A DNA stretch of 41,016 nucleotides from Myxococcales bacterium (lineage in GTDB: Bacteria; Myxococcota_A; Polyangia; Polyangiales; Houyiibacteriaceae): assembly GCA_024640845.1 (NCBI GenBank), contig JAHEEE010000034.1:1-41016 (forward strand), read 5' to 3'. Position numbers and translations under genes: made by a program. The notes under the pieces were generated by a model, which had not been told where the DNA came from, did no database searches, and was given only the letters and a program-made list of their open reading frames with translations. Shown one piece after another: positions 34,337 through 41,016 of the stretch (within the stretch, counting starts at the first letter, position 1; every line of letters begins with the position of its first letter).

Positions 34337-35320
34337 TTAGCGGGCGCCGTTTCCGTTCCCGCTGCGACGCTCGCGTTTCTCTTGTTTCCGGCGGACGGCT
34401 TGCGCGCGTTTTAGCTTCTTTTTCGCGGACGGCTTGCGGCCGGGGTGGGCGGCTTGCTCCCCATGGTGCTCGTCGAAGGCGCCGGGTTGCTCGCCAAGCT
34501 CGAAAAAGGCGACCTCTCGCTTCGCGCGCTCGCCGACCCGAAGTGGCACGATCGCCGCGCCGACACCGGCACCGACGTAGACCGCACCCCTCGGGTCTTC
34601 GGCGCCGCGGGAACCGTAGAGACCATGCACGTATTTGTGCCCGGCAAGCTTGCCCACCGAGAGCTCGTGAAGGCGGGCCACTGTGATCTGCCCGGCATGG
34701 GTGTGACCGGAGAACACCAACGGCACTCCGCCCTCCCACAGTGCGTCTGCTTCTTCGCCTATGTGCGAAAGCCCAATCACCGGCAAGTCGGACCGAAGAC
34801 CCTTTAGCGCCTTCTGTTGATCGGCGTGCCCCGTGTACGCGTCGTCCAGGCCGAGCACCTGAATGCGTTGATGACCAATCTCGACCAAGGTGTGGCCGTT
34901 GTCGAGCACCTCGGCTCCGCCTTTCTTCAGCGCCTTTCGAACCGGCTCGGCGCCCGCCCAATGATCGTGGTTCCCGAGAGACGCGAATACCGGCGCGTCG
35001 ATTCTGCTGATGACGTCGGTGAGATCGTCGAGATAGACCTGGCTGTGACAAACGAAATCCCCGGTGATGACGACGAGGTCGGGCTCGCCCGCGTTTGTCA
35101 TCGACACGGCATCGTATTGCACGGCCATCGGTGTGACGCGGCCCACGTGCAGGTCGGTCAGGTGCGCGACCCGTAAGCCTTCGAGGTGCTCGAGGAAGCA
35201 CTCGGGCCCGGCGAAGCGCCGTATACGAAATCGCCGCGACGTGTCGTGCCAGGGGTCGCGCTCGCGCAACAGCTTCTTTCGAAACTTGCGGAGACCTTCG
35301 ATGGTGGCGCTTCGACCCAT
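34337..35320 (-). CDS. Metallophosphoesterase (calcineurin-like)
   Basis: A 327-residue protein. The metal-binding motifs of the calcineurin-like phosphoesterases are in order: HLTDLHVG near residue 53, VITGDFV near 84, SLGNHDHW near 115, and FSGHTHAGQ near 203. The pattern is that of the YkuE-like subgroup, which includes lipid A and UDP-sugar pyrophosphohydrolases, but the N-terminal membrane helix usual in YkuE is missing. The last 40 residues are strongly basic (repeated Lys and Arg), possibly nucleic-acid or membrane binding. It is convergent with trxB, 33 bases from its stop. Confidence 0.85.
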   Translation of the reverse strand: MGRSATIEGLRKFRKKLLRERDPWHDTSRRFRIRRFAGPECFLEHLEGLRVAHLTDLHVGRVTPMAVQYDAVSMTNAGEPDLVVITGDFVCHSQVYLDDLTDVISRIDAPVFASLGNHDHWAGAEPVRKALKKGGAEVLDNGHTLVEIGHQRIQVLGLDDAYTGHADQQKALKGLRSDLPVIGLSHIGEEADALWEGGVPLVFSGHTHAGQITVARLHELSVGKLAGHKYVHGLYGSRGAEDPRGAVYVGAGVGAAIVPLRVGERAKREVAFFELGEQPGAFDEHHGEQAAHPGRKPSAKKKLKRAQAVRRKQEKRERRSGNGNGAR

Positions 35321-35345
35321 GTCTAGCTCACTTTAGTCACTCCGC

Positions 35346-35510
35346 TCAGTGCCCGCACGAATCGCGCTCGTGACGCTTCTTTTTCTTCAGGCGCGAAAGG
35401 GGCACGTCCGGGCCCCCGGGAGGCTTCTCCTTGCGACCCCGCAGACGCCATACGACGTATGCGCCTGCGGAGACGACGATGAATCCTGCCATGATTTCCT
35501 GCCACGGCAT
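35346..35510 (-). CDS. Small single-pass membrane protein in the feo operon
   Basis: A 54-residue protein, too short for usual ORF cut-offs. It starts 9 bases after the feoB stop, with the last bases of feoB (GGATAGGGC) as ribosome-binding region. Residues 6-22 (IMAGFIVVSAGAYVVWR) form one membrane helix. The tail is basic (LKKKKRHERD) and ends in CGH. Size, topology and position match the FeoB-associated small membrane proteins (FeoB-associated Cys-rich / FeoC-like slot), though only one Cys is present. A role in assembling or regulating FeoB is inferred from context. Confidence 0.65.
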   Translation of the reverse strand: MPWQEIMAGFIVVSAGAYVVWRLRGRKEKPPGGPDVPLSRLKKKKRHERDSCGH

Positions 35511-35519
35511 CTTGGCGCC

Positions 35520-37688
35520 CTATCCGAACCCGAGAAGGCGGCCGCCCTGATAGACGAGAAGGGAGGCAACGTAGGCGAGCACGGTCATGTAGGAGAAGAG
35601 AAATACCGGCCATTTCCAAGAGCCGGACTCTCGTTTTACGACGGCGATGGTGCTCATGCACTGGCAGGCGAGTAAGAAGAAGATCATGAGGGAAACCCCG
35701 CTCAAAGGCGTCATGACGCGGGTCCCATCGGCGTGCTTGGCGTCTTGCAACGCTTGGCGGAGCGGCTTGTTCTCCTCGTCTGCGTCCCCGATGCCAAACA
35801 CGATGCCGAGCGTCGACACGAATACCTCACGCGCAGCGAACGCGCCGATGATGCCGACTCCGATCTGCCAGTCGAATCCGATCGGTCGGAGCACCGGCTC
35901 GATGGCGTGACCGAATCGCCCGCCGAGGCTCTGCTCGAGTTGTTCACGCGCAGCCTGAGCGTCGACGAGGCGGCGCGCGGCCTCGCGCTGCGGCTCTGGA
36001 AGGGCCAATCGTTCGATCCGCTCTCGCTCGAGGTGTTGCTGTGCACTCACCTGTTCGGACTTCGGAAACGAAAGGAAGGCCCAAAGAACGATCGTCATCG
36101 CCAAGATGATCGTGCCTGCATCGACGAGGAAGATGCGAAGGCGACGCCAGGCGTTGATCCAGAGGATGCGCGCAGAAGGCCAACGGTAGGGTGGCATCTC
36201 CAGCACGAAGGGCGGGGTCGGGCCAGGCAGCACGGTCCTTCGAATCACGGCGGCCGCGCCTAGAGTGACCAGCACGGACAACGTGTACATCGAGAACAAC
36301 GCGACGGCCCCGGCGCTGAACCAGCCTACCGACTCGCCAGCAAAGACGGTGCCCACGACGAGGATGTACACGGGGAGGCGCGCGCTGCAGGACATCAAAG
36401 GAAGCGCCAGCATCGTCACCAGTCGGTCGCGACGCCGCTCGATCGTCCGCGTCGCCATCACGGCAGGGACGGCGCATGCAAAGCCAGAGAGCAGCGGCAC
36501 GAAGGCCTTGCCATGAAGCCCCACGCCTTTCATCGGGCGATCGATGACGAAGGCGACGCGCGCGAGATAGCCGGAGTCCTCGAGAAAGCCGATGAACAGA
36601 AAGAGCATGAGGATCTGAGGCGCGAATACGACGACGTTCCCTACGCCCGCGATGATGCCCTGCACCACGAGATCCCGCAGAACGCCCGCCGGCACCACCG
36701 CAGCCGCTCGGACCTGCAGATATGCGGTCATGGTTTCGATCGCGGCCATGAATGGTTCCGCGCCGGCGAAAAGCGCCTCGAAGATGGCGAACATGACGGC
36801 CGCAAAGACCAGAATTCCGGCGACCGGATGGGTAAGAACGCGATCGATGCGCTCACTGAAAGGAACCTCGGGCACCCGAACGGAGCAGGTCTGCGCGACC
36901 GCCCCATCGAGCCAGACGTAGCGCGCCTCGATGATCTCGAGGTCGGGGTTGCGCCCTTGCTCGACGGCTCGCGCGCGAATCCGGTTCGCGGCCTCACGAA
37001 CGTCGGTTGGAACGCCCACCAACCCGTCCTCTCCGAGCGAGAGCATACACCACAGTGCGAACGCGCGAAGCGCGCTAGTTGGCGCGTCAGGACGCCAACG
37101 CTCGATGAACGGAACCAGCTCGGAAATATCCGACTCGAGCTCTTCGCCGTAGCGCACGTCGGGCACCTTGGAATCACGCGGCGACTCGAGAGCGGCGGTG
37201 AGGGCTTCGCGCAGGGCATCGAACCCCCGTCGCTTGGTGGCGACGACGGGAACCGCGGCGACGCCAAGAAGCGCCGAGAGCCGCTCGGCATCGATTCGAA
37301 GCCCGAGCTTCTCCGCGGCGTCCATCATGTTGAGCGCCACCACGACGGGAACGCCAGTTTCGATGAGTTGGAGCGCGAGATAGAGCCCGCGCTGCAGCGT
37401 CGTCGCATCGACCACGCAGACTACGGCCCTGGTGTGCGGCTCGATCAGCGCGTTGACAGCGAGCTGCTCCTCGGGCGAGCTCGCCGTGAGACTGTACATC
37501 CCGGGCACGTCGACGAGATCGACGGTCTTGGACCCAAGCAACAAAGAGGCGCTGGTGCGATCCACGGTGACACCGGGGTAGTTCCCCACGTGCGCGCTCC
37601 CGCCGGACATGCCATTGAACAAAGTGCTCTTGCCGCAGTTGGGGTTGCCGGCGATCAGGATCTGAGGGGCGCGATGAGCCTCGGTCAC
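35520..37688 (-). CDS. feoB: Ferrous iron transporter FeoB
   Basis: A 722-residue inner-membrane Fe(II) transporter. The N-terminal GTPase has all motifs: GNPNCGKST (G1), GVTVD (G2 Thr), DVPGMY (G3) and NMMD (G4). A helical GDI-like spacer covers about residues 170-270. The membrane domain starts near residue 285 and contains the two Gate repeats, with conserved segments GKAFVPLLSGFACAVPAVMATR and MTPLSGVSLMIFFLLACQCMST; the Cys in each is the usual ion-path residue. It starts with GTG overlapping the feoA TGA by 4 bases. The short membrane protein follows 9 bases after. Confidence 0.96.
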   Translation of the reverse strand: MTEAHRAPQILIAGNPNCGKSTLFNGMSGGSAHVGNYPGVTVDRTSASLLLGSKTVDLVDVPGMYSLTASSPEEQLAVNALIEPHTRAVVCVVDATTLQRGLYLALQLIETGVPVVVALNMMDAAEKLGLRIDAERLSALLGVAAVPVVATKRRGFDALREALTAALESPRDSKVPDVRYGEELESDISELVPFIERWRPDAPTSALRAFALWCMLSLGEDGLVGVPTDVREAANRIRARAVEQGRNPDLEIIEARYVWLDGAVAQTCSVRVPEVPFSERIDRVLTHPVAGILVFAAVMFAIFEALFAGAEPFMAAIETMTAYLQVRAAAVVPAGVLRDLVVQGIIAGVGNVVVFAPQILMLFLFIGFLEDSGYLARVAFVIDRPMKGVGLHGKAFVPLLSGFACAVPAVMATRTIERRRDRLVTMLALPLMSCSARLPVYILVVGTVFAGESVGWFSAGAVALFSMYTLSVLVTLGAAAVIRRTVLPGPTPPFVLEMPPYRWPSARILWINAWRRLRIFLVDAGTIILAMTIVLWAFLSFPKSEQVSAQQHLERERIERLALPEPQREAARRLVDAQAAREQLEQSLGGRFGHAIEPVLRPIGFDWQIGVGIIGAFAAREVFVSTLGIVFGIGDADEENKPLRQALQDAKHADGTRVMTPLSGVSLMIFFLLACQCMSTIAVVKRESGSWKWPVFLFSYMTVLAYVASLLVYQGGRLLGFG

Positions 37689-37924
37689 CCGCGCTCCTCG
37701 GATCGCACCGCGATTCTCGCCGCCTCGCTCCGACGAACCGACAGCGAATAGTCGCGAAGTCGAAGCTCGAGTGGGTCACCGAGCGGCGCCACACGAACGA
37801 CCCGGATCTCGGTTCCCGGCAACAATCCCATCTCCATGAGGCGCCGCGACATTCGCCGATCGCAGTCGATCGACACGATTTCGGCGGCTTGGCCGGGCCG
37901 CAGATCTGCCAGAGAGCCGTTCAC
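37685..37924 (-). CDS. feoA: FeoA domain protein
   Basis: A 79-residue SH3-like cytoplasmic protein needed for FeoB-mediated ferrous iron uptake. It fits the family throughout: LADLRPGQAAEIVSI, RRLMEMGLLPGTEIRVVR and LELRLRDYSLSVRRSEAARI. It starts with GTG at 37922-37924; no ATG is available. It is the first gene of the feoA-feoB operon, and a Fur-like sequence lies 8 bases upstream of the start codon. Confidence 0.93.
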   Translation of the reverse strand: MNGSLADLRPGQAAEIVSIDCDRRMSRRLMEMGLLPGTEIRVVRVAPLGDPLELRLRDYSLSVRRSEAARIAVRSEERG

Positions 37925-37932
37925 CGGCTACT

Positions 37933-37945
37933 GATAATGAATTTC
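37933..37945 (-). promoter_or_regulatory. Fur-box-like half site upstream of feoA
   Basis: On the minus strand this reads GAAATTCATTATC; the last nine bases match the second half of the Fur consensus (ATCATTATC) at 8 of 9 positions. It sits directly upstream of the feoA start, where Fe-Fur repression is expected. The first half of the box is poorly conserved. Confidence 0.4.
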
Positions 37946-37963
37946 TTTTTCGCCTGCAACCGC

Positions 37964-37991
37964 TTGGAATTCGCGGTGAGATCCCTATAAC
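37964..37991 (+). promoter_or_regulatory. Putative tpx promoter
   Basis: TTGGAA (37964-37969), 16-base spacer, TATAAC (37986-37991). The -10 box ends 7 bases before the tpx ATG, so transcription would start at or next to the start codon, implying a leaderless message. No ribosome-binding site is present. Confidence 0.45.
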
Positions 37992-37998
37992 TCGCGGC

Positions 37999-38496
37999 AT
38001 GGCTACCACCGCCCTCAAGGGAACCCCGATTCACACCAACGGCGACCTGCCCGCAATCGGCAGCAACGCCCCTGACTTTCTCCTGGTCGCGACGGACATG
38101 AGCGAAAAGACACTCGCCAGCTTCGCCGGTAAGAAGAAGATCCTCTCGATCAACCCCAGCTACGACACGCCGGTCTGCCAGGCGGCCACGCGCACCTTCA
38201 ACGAGCGGGCTGCCGGACTCGACGGGGTGGTCGTGCTCATGGTCAGCGCCGACCTACCGTTCGCGCAGAAACGTTTCTGCGCCGCCGAAGGCATTGAAGG
38301 CGTCGTCCCGGTCTCGACGTTCCGCGGTAGCTTCCTCGAGGACTACGGGGTCGAGCTGACCGACGGCCCGCTCAAGGGCGTCTCCGCCCGGGCCATCGTC
38401 GTGATCGACGAGAACGACAAGGTGGTTCACACCGAGCTCGTTCCAGAGATCGCTCAGGAGCCCAACTACGACGCCGCCATCGCAGCCGTCAGCTGA
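37999..38496 (+). CDS. tpx: Thiol peroxidase (atypical 2-Cys peroxiredoxin)
   Basis: A 165-residue thioredoxin-dependent peroxidase that reduces H2O2 and organic peroxides. The peroxidatic Cys is in SYDTPVCQAATRTFN near residue 60 (Tpx signature, usually SxDTxVC), and the resolving Cys is in FAQKRFCAAEGIE near residue 94; the C-terminal SARAIVVIDEN segment is also typical. Length is normal. It is divergent from feoA across 74 bases and abuts the convergent transketolase gene with no spacer. No ribosome-binding site is visible. Confidence 0.95.
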   Translation: MATTALKGTPIHTNGDLPAIGSNAPDFLLVATDMSEKTLASFAGKKKILSINPSYDTPVCQAATRTFNERAAGLDGVVVLMVSADLPFAQKRFCAAEGIEGVVPVSTFRGSFLEDYGVELTDGPLKGVSARAIVVIDENDKVVHTELVPEIAQEPNYDAAIAAVS

Positions 38497-40497
38497 TCAC
38501 GACAGCAGGCGCTGCGCGGCGGCGACTGCGTGTTCGACCGTGATCCCGAGCTTCTCGAACAGAAGCTCGGCGGGAGCTGAAGCTCCGAATCGATCGATCG
38601 TGACGAATGCGGCGTCGTTGCCGACCCATCGGTCCCAACCCTGACGAATGCCAGCTTCGATGGCTACCTTGGGCACACCGAAAGGGAGCACCTCTGCGCG
38701 ATAGGCTTCGTCTTGGAGCTCGAACAGCTCCCAACACGGCATGCTGACAACGCGCACTGCGGTGCCTTCCTTCTCGAGGACGGCCGCGGCAGCTAGCGCC
38801 AACGAAACCTCGCTGCCGGTGGCGACCAGAATCACGTCGGGCCCGCCGCCTCCGGCCTCGAGCAAAGTGTATGCGCCGCGTGCGACCTTCTCCGCGCTTG
38901 CGAGCTTGGTGCGGTCCAGCACAGGCACGTTCTGGCGCGTCAGCGCGAGCGCGGCAGGGCCCTCCCATCGGATCGCAGCCTTCCAGCACTCGCGCACTTC
39001 GTTGGCGTCGGCAGGCCTGAAGACGGCCAAATCGGGGATCGCACGGAGTGCTGCGAGATGCTCCACCGGCTGATGTGTCGGACCGTCTTCACCGAGTCCG
39101 ATGCTGTCGTGCGTGAAGACGTAGCGCGTATGGAGCTTCATCAGCGCGGCGAGCCGAATCGAAGGTCGCATGTAGTCACTAAACACCAGAAATGTCGCGC
39201 CGAAGGGGATCACGCCACCGTGGAGAGCCATCCCGTTCATCGCAGCGCCCATACCGTGCTCGCGGATGCCCCAGTCGATGTTTCGGGGCACGCCTTCGGC
39301 ACCTGGAAGGAAGCTCGCGAGCCCCTTCATGTGGGTGTTGTTCGAGCCGGCGAGGTCGGCGGAACCGCCGACGAGGCCCCCGAGCCTCGAAGCGAGCGCA
39401 TTGAGCACCGTGCCGCTCGCCTTTCGCGTCGCAAGGCCTTTGGGGTCCGCCTCGAACGTCGGCAGGTCGACGTCCCAGCCCGCCGGAAGCTCGCCAGCCA
39501 ACGCGGCATCGAGCTCCGCCGCAGCGTCGGGGAATGCCTTGCGGTACTCGGCGAGGCGCTGCGCCCACGACCGGTACTCCTCGGCGCCGCGGGCGCGAAC
39601 CGCCTCGGCGGCCGAAGCCAGCTCGTCCGGGACGAAAAACGGCTCGGTCGGCCACTCCATGACTTGCTTGGTCGCAATGACTTCGTCTTCGCCGAGCGGC
39701 GCGCCATGCGCCGCCGAGGTGTCCTGCTTGTTCGGCGACGGACGCCCGATGATCGTGCGGACTCGAATGAAGCTCGGGCGCGGGTCCCGCGCTGCGGCCT
39801 CGGCAGCGGCGACCAACGCGCCGATGTCCTCGCCGTCATCGACGCTCTCGGTGTGCCAGCCGTACGATGCAAAACGCTCCAACACGTCCTCGCTGAACGA
39901 GAGCTCGGTTCTGCCGTCGATCGTGATCCGGTTGTCGTCCCAAAAGACGGTCAGCTTCCCGAGCTTCAGATGACCGGCGATCGACGCCGCCTCGGAAGCA
40001 ACACCTTCCATGATGTCGCCGTCCGACGCGATCACCCAGGTGCGGTGATCGAAGAGTTGGTGCCCCGGCTTGTTGAACCGCGCCGCGAGGTGCCGTTCCG
40101 CCATCGCCATGCCGACGCCGTTGCCCACGCCCTGCCCGAGCGGGCCGGTCGTCGTCTCGACGCCTGGCGTGACGTGGTTTTCGGGGTGACCCGGCGTCTT
40201 GCTGCCCCACTGGCGAAACTGACGGATGTCGTCGAGGGAGAGTGCGTAGCCGCTCAAGTGGAGCAGCGAGTACTGCAACATCGACGCGTGCCCGCAGGAA
40301 AGCACGAAGCGGTCGCGGTCTGCCCAATCGGGATTGGCGGGGTCATGACGGCGGAGCTTGGAGAACAGCGCCCAGCCCAGGGGCGCGAGCGCCATCGGGG
40401 TCCCCGGATGACCTGAGTTGGCGGCCTGTACGGCATCCATGCTCAGGCCTCGAATCGTCTTGATGGCGAGCTCGTCGAGCTTCGCTTCGTTCCCCAT
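38497..40497 (-). CDS. tkt: Transketolase
   Basis: A 666-residue thiamine-diphosphate enzyme of the pentose phosphate pathway, moving two-carbon units between sugars. Key parts: [21 protein letters not shown] near residue 28 (substrate His), [17 protein letters not shown], the ThDP/metal motif ASDGDIMEG through WDDN (GDG...N form), and the pyrimidine domain from residue 355 with [38 protein letters not shown] and [18 protein letters not shown]. Length is standard. The ATG at 40495-40497 has AGGAGG upstream; a longer in-frame extension to 40746 is non-coding. Its stop abuts that of tpx. Confidence 0.97.
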   Translation of the reverse strand: MGNEAKLDELAIKTIRGLSMDAVQAANSGHPGTPMALAPLGWALFSKLRRHDPANPDWADRDRFVLSCGHASMLQYSLLHLSGYALSLDDIRQFRQWGSKTPGHPENHVTPGVETTTGPLGQGVGNGVGMAMAERHLAARFNKPGHQLFDHRTWVIASDGDIMEGVASEAASIAGHLKLGKLTVFWDDNRITIDGRTELSFSEDVLERFASYGWHTESVDDGEDIGALVAAAEAAARDPRPSFIRVRTIIGRPSPNKQDTSAAHGAPLGEDEVIATKQVMEWPTEPFFVPDELASAAEAVRARGAEEYRSWAQRLAEYRKAFPDAAAELDAALAGELPAGWDVDLPTFEADPKGLATRKASGTVLNALASRLGGLVGGSADLAGSNNTHMKGLASFLPGAEGVPRNIDWGIREHGMGAAMNGMALHGGVIPFGATFLVFSDYMRPSIRLAALMKLHTRYVFTHDSIGLGEDGPTHQPVEHLAALRAIPDLAVFRPADANEVRECWKAAIRWEGPAALALTRQNVPVLDRTKLASAEKVARGAYTLLEAGGGGPDVILVATGSEVSLALAAAAVLEKEGTAVRVVSMPCWELFELQDEAYRAEVLPFGVPKVAIEAGIRQGWDRWVGNDAAFVTIDRFGASAPAELLFEKLGITVEHAVAAAQRLLS

Positions 40498-40601
40498 GCT
40501 GGTTTCCTCCTCGGTGGGCGCGCCGGATCTAGCAGCCCAAGCCAAAACGCAAAAGGTGCGCCTCGGGTTTTTGTCATCTGCTGGACATGAGCCCAGATCG
40601 C

Positions 40602-40640
40602 CAGTAACAACATCCGGCGCGGCAGCACGGTTGTTGACTG
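40602..40640. promoter_or_regulatory. Inverted repeat in the tkt/pntA divergent spacer
   Basis: CAGTAACAAC (40602-40611) and GTTGTTGACTG (40630-40640) are reverse complements except for one extra base. It lies between the two divergent start codons, 45 bases before the pntA ATG. It could be a hairpin or operator; TTGACT within the right arm could also serve as a -35 element. Confidence 0.3.
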
Positions 40641-40685
40641 TTTCAATCGGGTTTGCCTCAGGCAGTGCCCGCGCAGGAGGAAGGC

Positions 40686-41016
40686 ATGCCTCAGGTTTTC
40701 GTGCCCAAGGAAATCGCCGATGGCGAAACTCGGGTCGCCTGCACACCAGAAACCACGAAGCGCTACGTCAAAGAAGGCTTCGAGGTTCTCATAGAGAGCG
40801 GAGCGGGCAAGCACGCCCACTTCAGCGATGAGCACTATCGTCAGGCCGGCGCCAAGGTGGTCTCGGGCGCCGACGCCGAGGCGGCCTGGGGTACGGCGGA
40901 CCTCGTGTTCCGGGTCTACCCCATCACGCCAGAAGAGGCGTCGAAGATCAAGGAGGGCGCCATCCTCATCGGGTTCATGTCGCAGCACAAGAACCTCGAT
41001 TCGGTGCGCATCCTTC
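40686..41016 (+). CDS. pntA: NAD(P) transhydrogenase subunit alpha, N-terminal part (cut by window edge)
   Basis: The first 110 residues are visible. The N-terminal domain of transhydrogenase alpha and alanine dehydrogenase is clear: [21 protein letters not shown] at the start (shortened), [22 protein letters not shown], and [21 protein letters not shown] near residue 85. Homology is closer to PntA, which couples hydride transfer between NADH and NADP to proton movement, than to alanine dehydrogenase, but the C-terminal half that would settle it lies beyond the window. The ATG has AGGAGGAAGG just upstream. Confidence 0.85.
   Translation, partial: MPQVFVPKEIADGETRVACTPETTKRYVKEGFEVLIESGAGKHAHFSDEHYRQAGAKVVSGADAEAAWGTADLVFRVYPITPEEASKIKEGAILIGFMSQHKNLDSVRIL

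Noticed and set aside
34301-34340. GGGGTCGAACCCC resembles a tRNA T-arm
   Set aside because: No acceptor, D or anticodon arms can be drawn around it; it lies directly after the trxB stop and is better read as a small hairpin.
40498-40746. N-terminal extension of transketolase by 83 codons
   Set aside because: Transketolase similarity begins at [11 protein letters not shown], preceded by AGGAGG; the extension overlaps the pntA start region and is non-conserved in character.
1-41016. CRISPR arrays, rRNA, tRNA, prophage or intact insertion sequences
   Set aside because: No regularly spaced repeats, tRNA-like folds, transposase or phage genes were seen; only the two short palindromic elements suggest mobility.

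Overview
The window is 41 kb of high-GC, densely coding bacterial DNA. The gene content suggests a deltaproteobacterium in the broad sense, most likely Myxococcota: a membrane-anchored Ser/Thr kinase with C-terminal PEGA domains, a DUF2914 lipoprotein, a HEAT-repeat protein, several beta-oxidation modules, L-2-hydroxyglutarate oxidase and a eukaryote-like thioredoxin reductase. This assignment rests on gene families only. I see no rRNA, tRNA, CRISPR array, phage or intact insertion sequence.

Layout. 1-7.0 kb: a gene cut by the window edge, a DUF2914 lipoprotein, a Nudix hydrolase, an ABC exporter, and a two-gene beta-oxidation operon (thiolase, then a FadJ-like enzyme) preceded by a 22-bp palindrome. 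7.1-8.5 kb: ChaN-like lipoprotein and oligoribonuclease. 8.6-12.3 kb: sulfate activation (cysD, then a cysN fusion with a degraded APS-kinase domain) and an AEC-family permease. 12.3-16.6 kb: a palindromic repeat element, a PLD-like protein, an SLC4-type anion transporter and an M20 peptidase. 16.8-20.0 kb: truncated haemoglobin, rsgA and the Ser/Thr kinase. 20.2-24.8 kb: acyl-CoA dehydrogenase, TetR regulator, divergent Rieske oxygenase, HEAT-repeat protein and YqeY-like protein. 25.0-27.6 kb: a second beta-oxidation pair (hydroxyacyl-CoA dehydrogenase and SCP-x-type thiolase). 27.6-27.8 kb: a second copy of the palindromic element. 27.8-34.3 kb: a same-strand run of proS, a small membrane protein, lytic transglycosylase, L-2-hydroxyglutarate oxidase and trxB. 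34.3-38.5 kb: metallophosphoesterase, the feoA-feoB-small-protein iron operon and tpx. 38.5-41.0 kb: transketolase and the 5' end of pntA.

How the genes fit together. Fatty- or branched-acyl degradation is the recurring theme (a FadJ-like enzyme, a second dehydrogenase, two thiolases and an acyl-CoA dehydrogenase at three loci), with two loci carrying palindromic operator candidates and a TetR repressor gene nearby. A second theme is redox and iron: truncated globin, Feo, Tpx, TrxB, transketolase and transhydrogenase.

Packing is tight. Several convergent gene pairs overlap or abut, and no gene-free stretch exceeds 300 bases. The most unusual structure is a pair of 145-200 bp inverted-repeat elements at 12.33-12.47 kb and 27.60-27.80 kb. 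Their TAGGG(G)ACACG termini provide the TAG stop codons of three flanking genes, and the second copy fills the whole space in front of proS.
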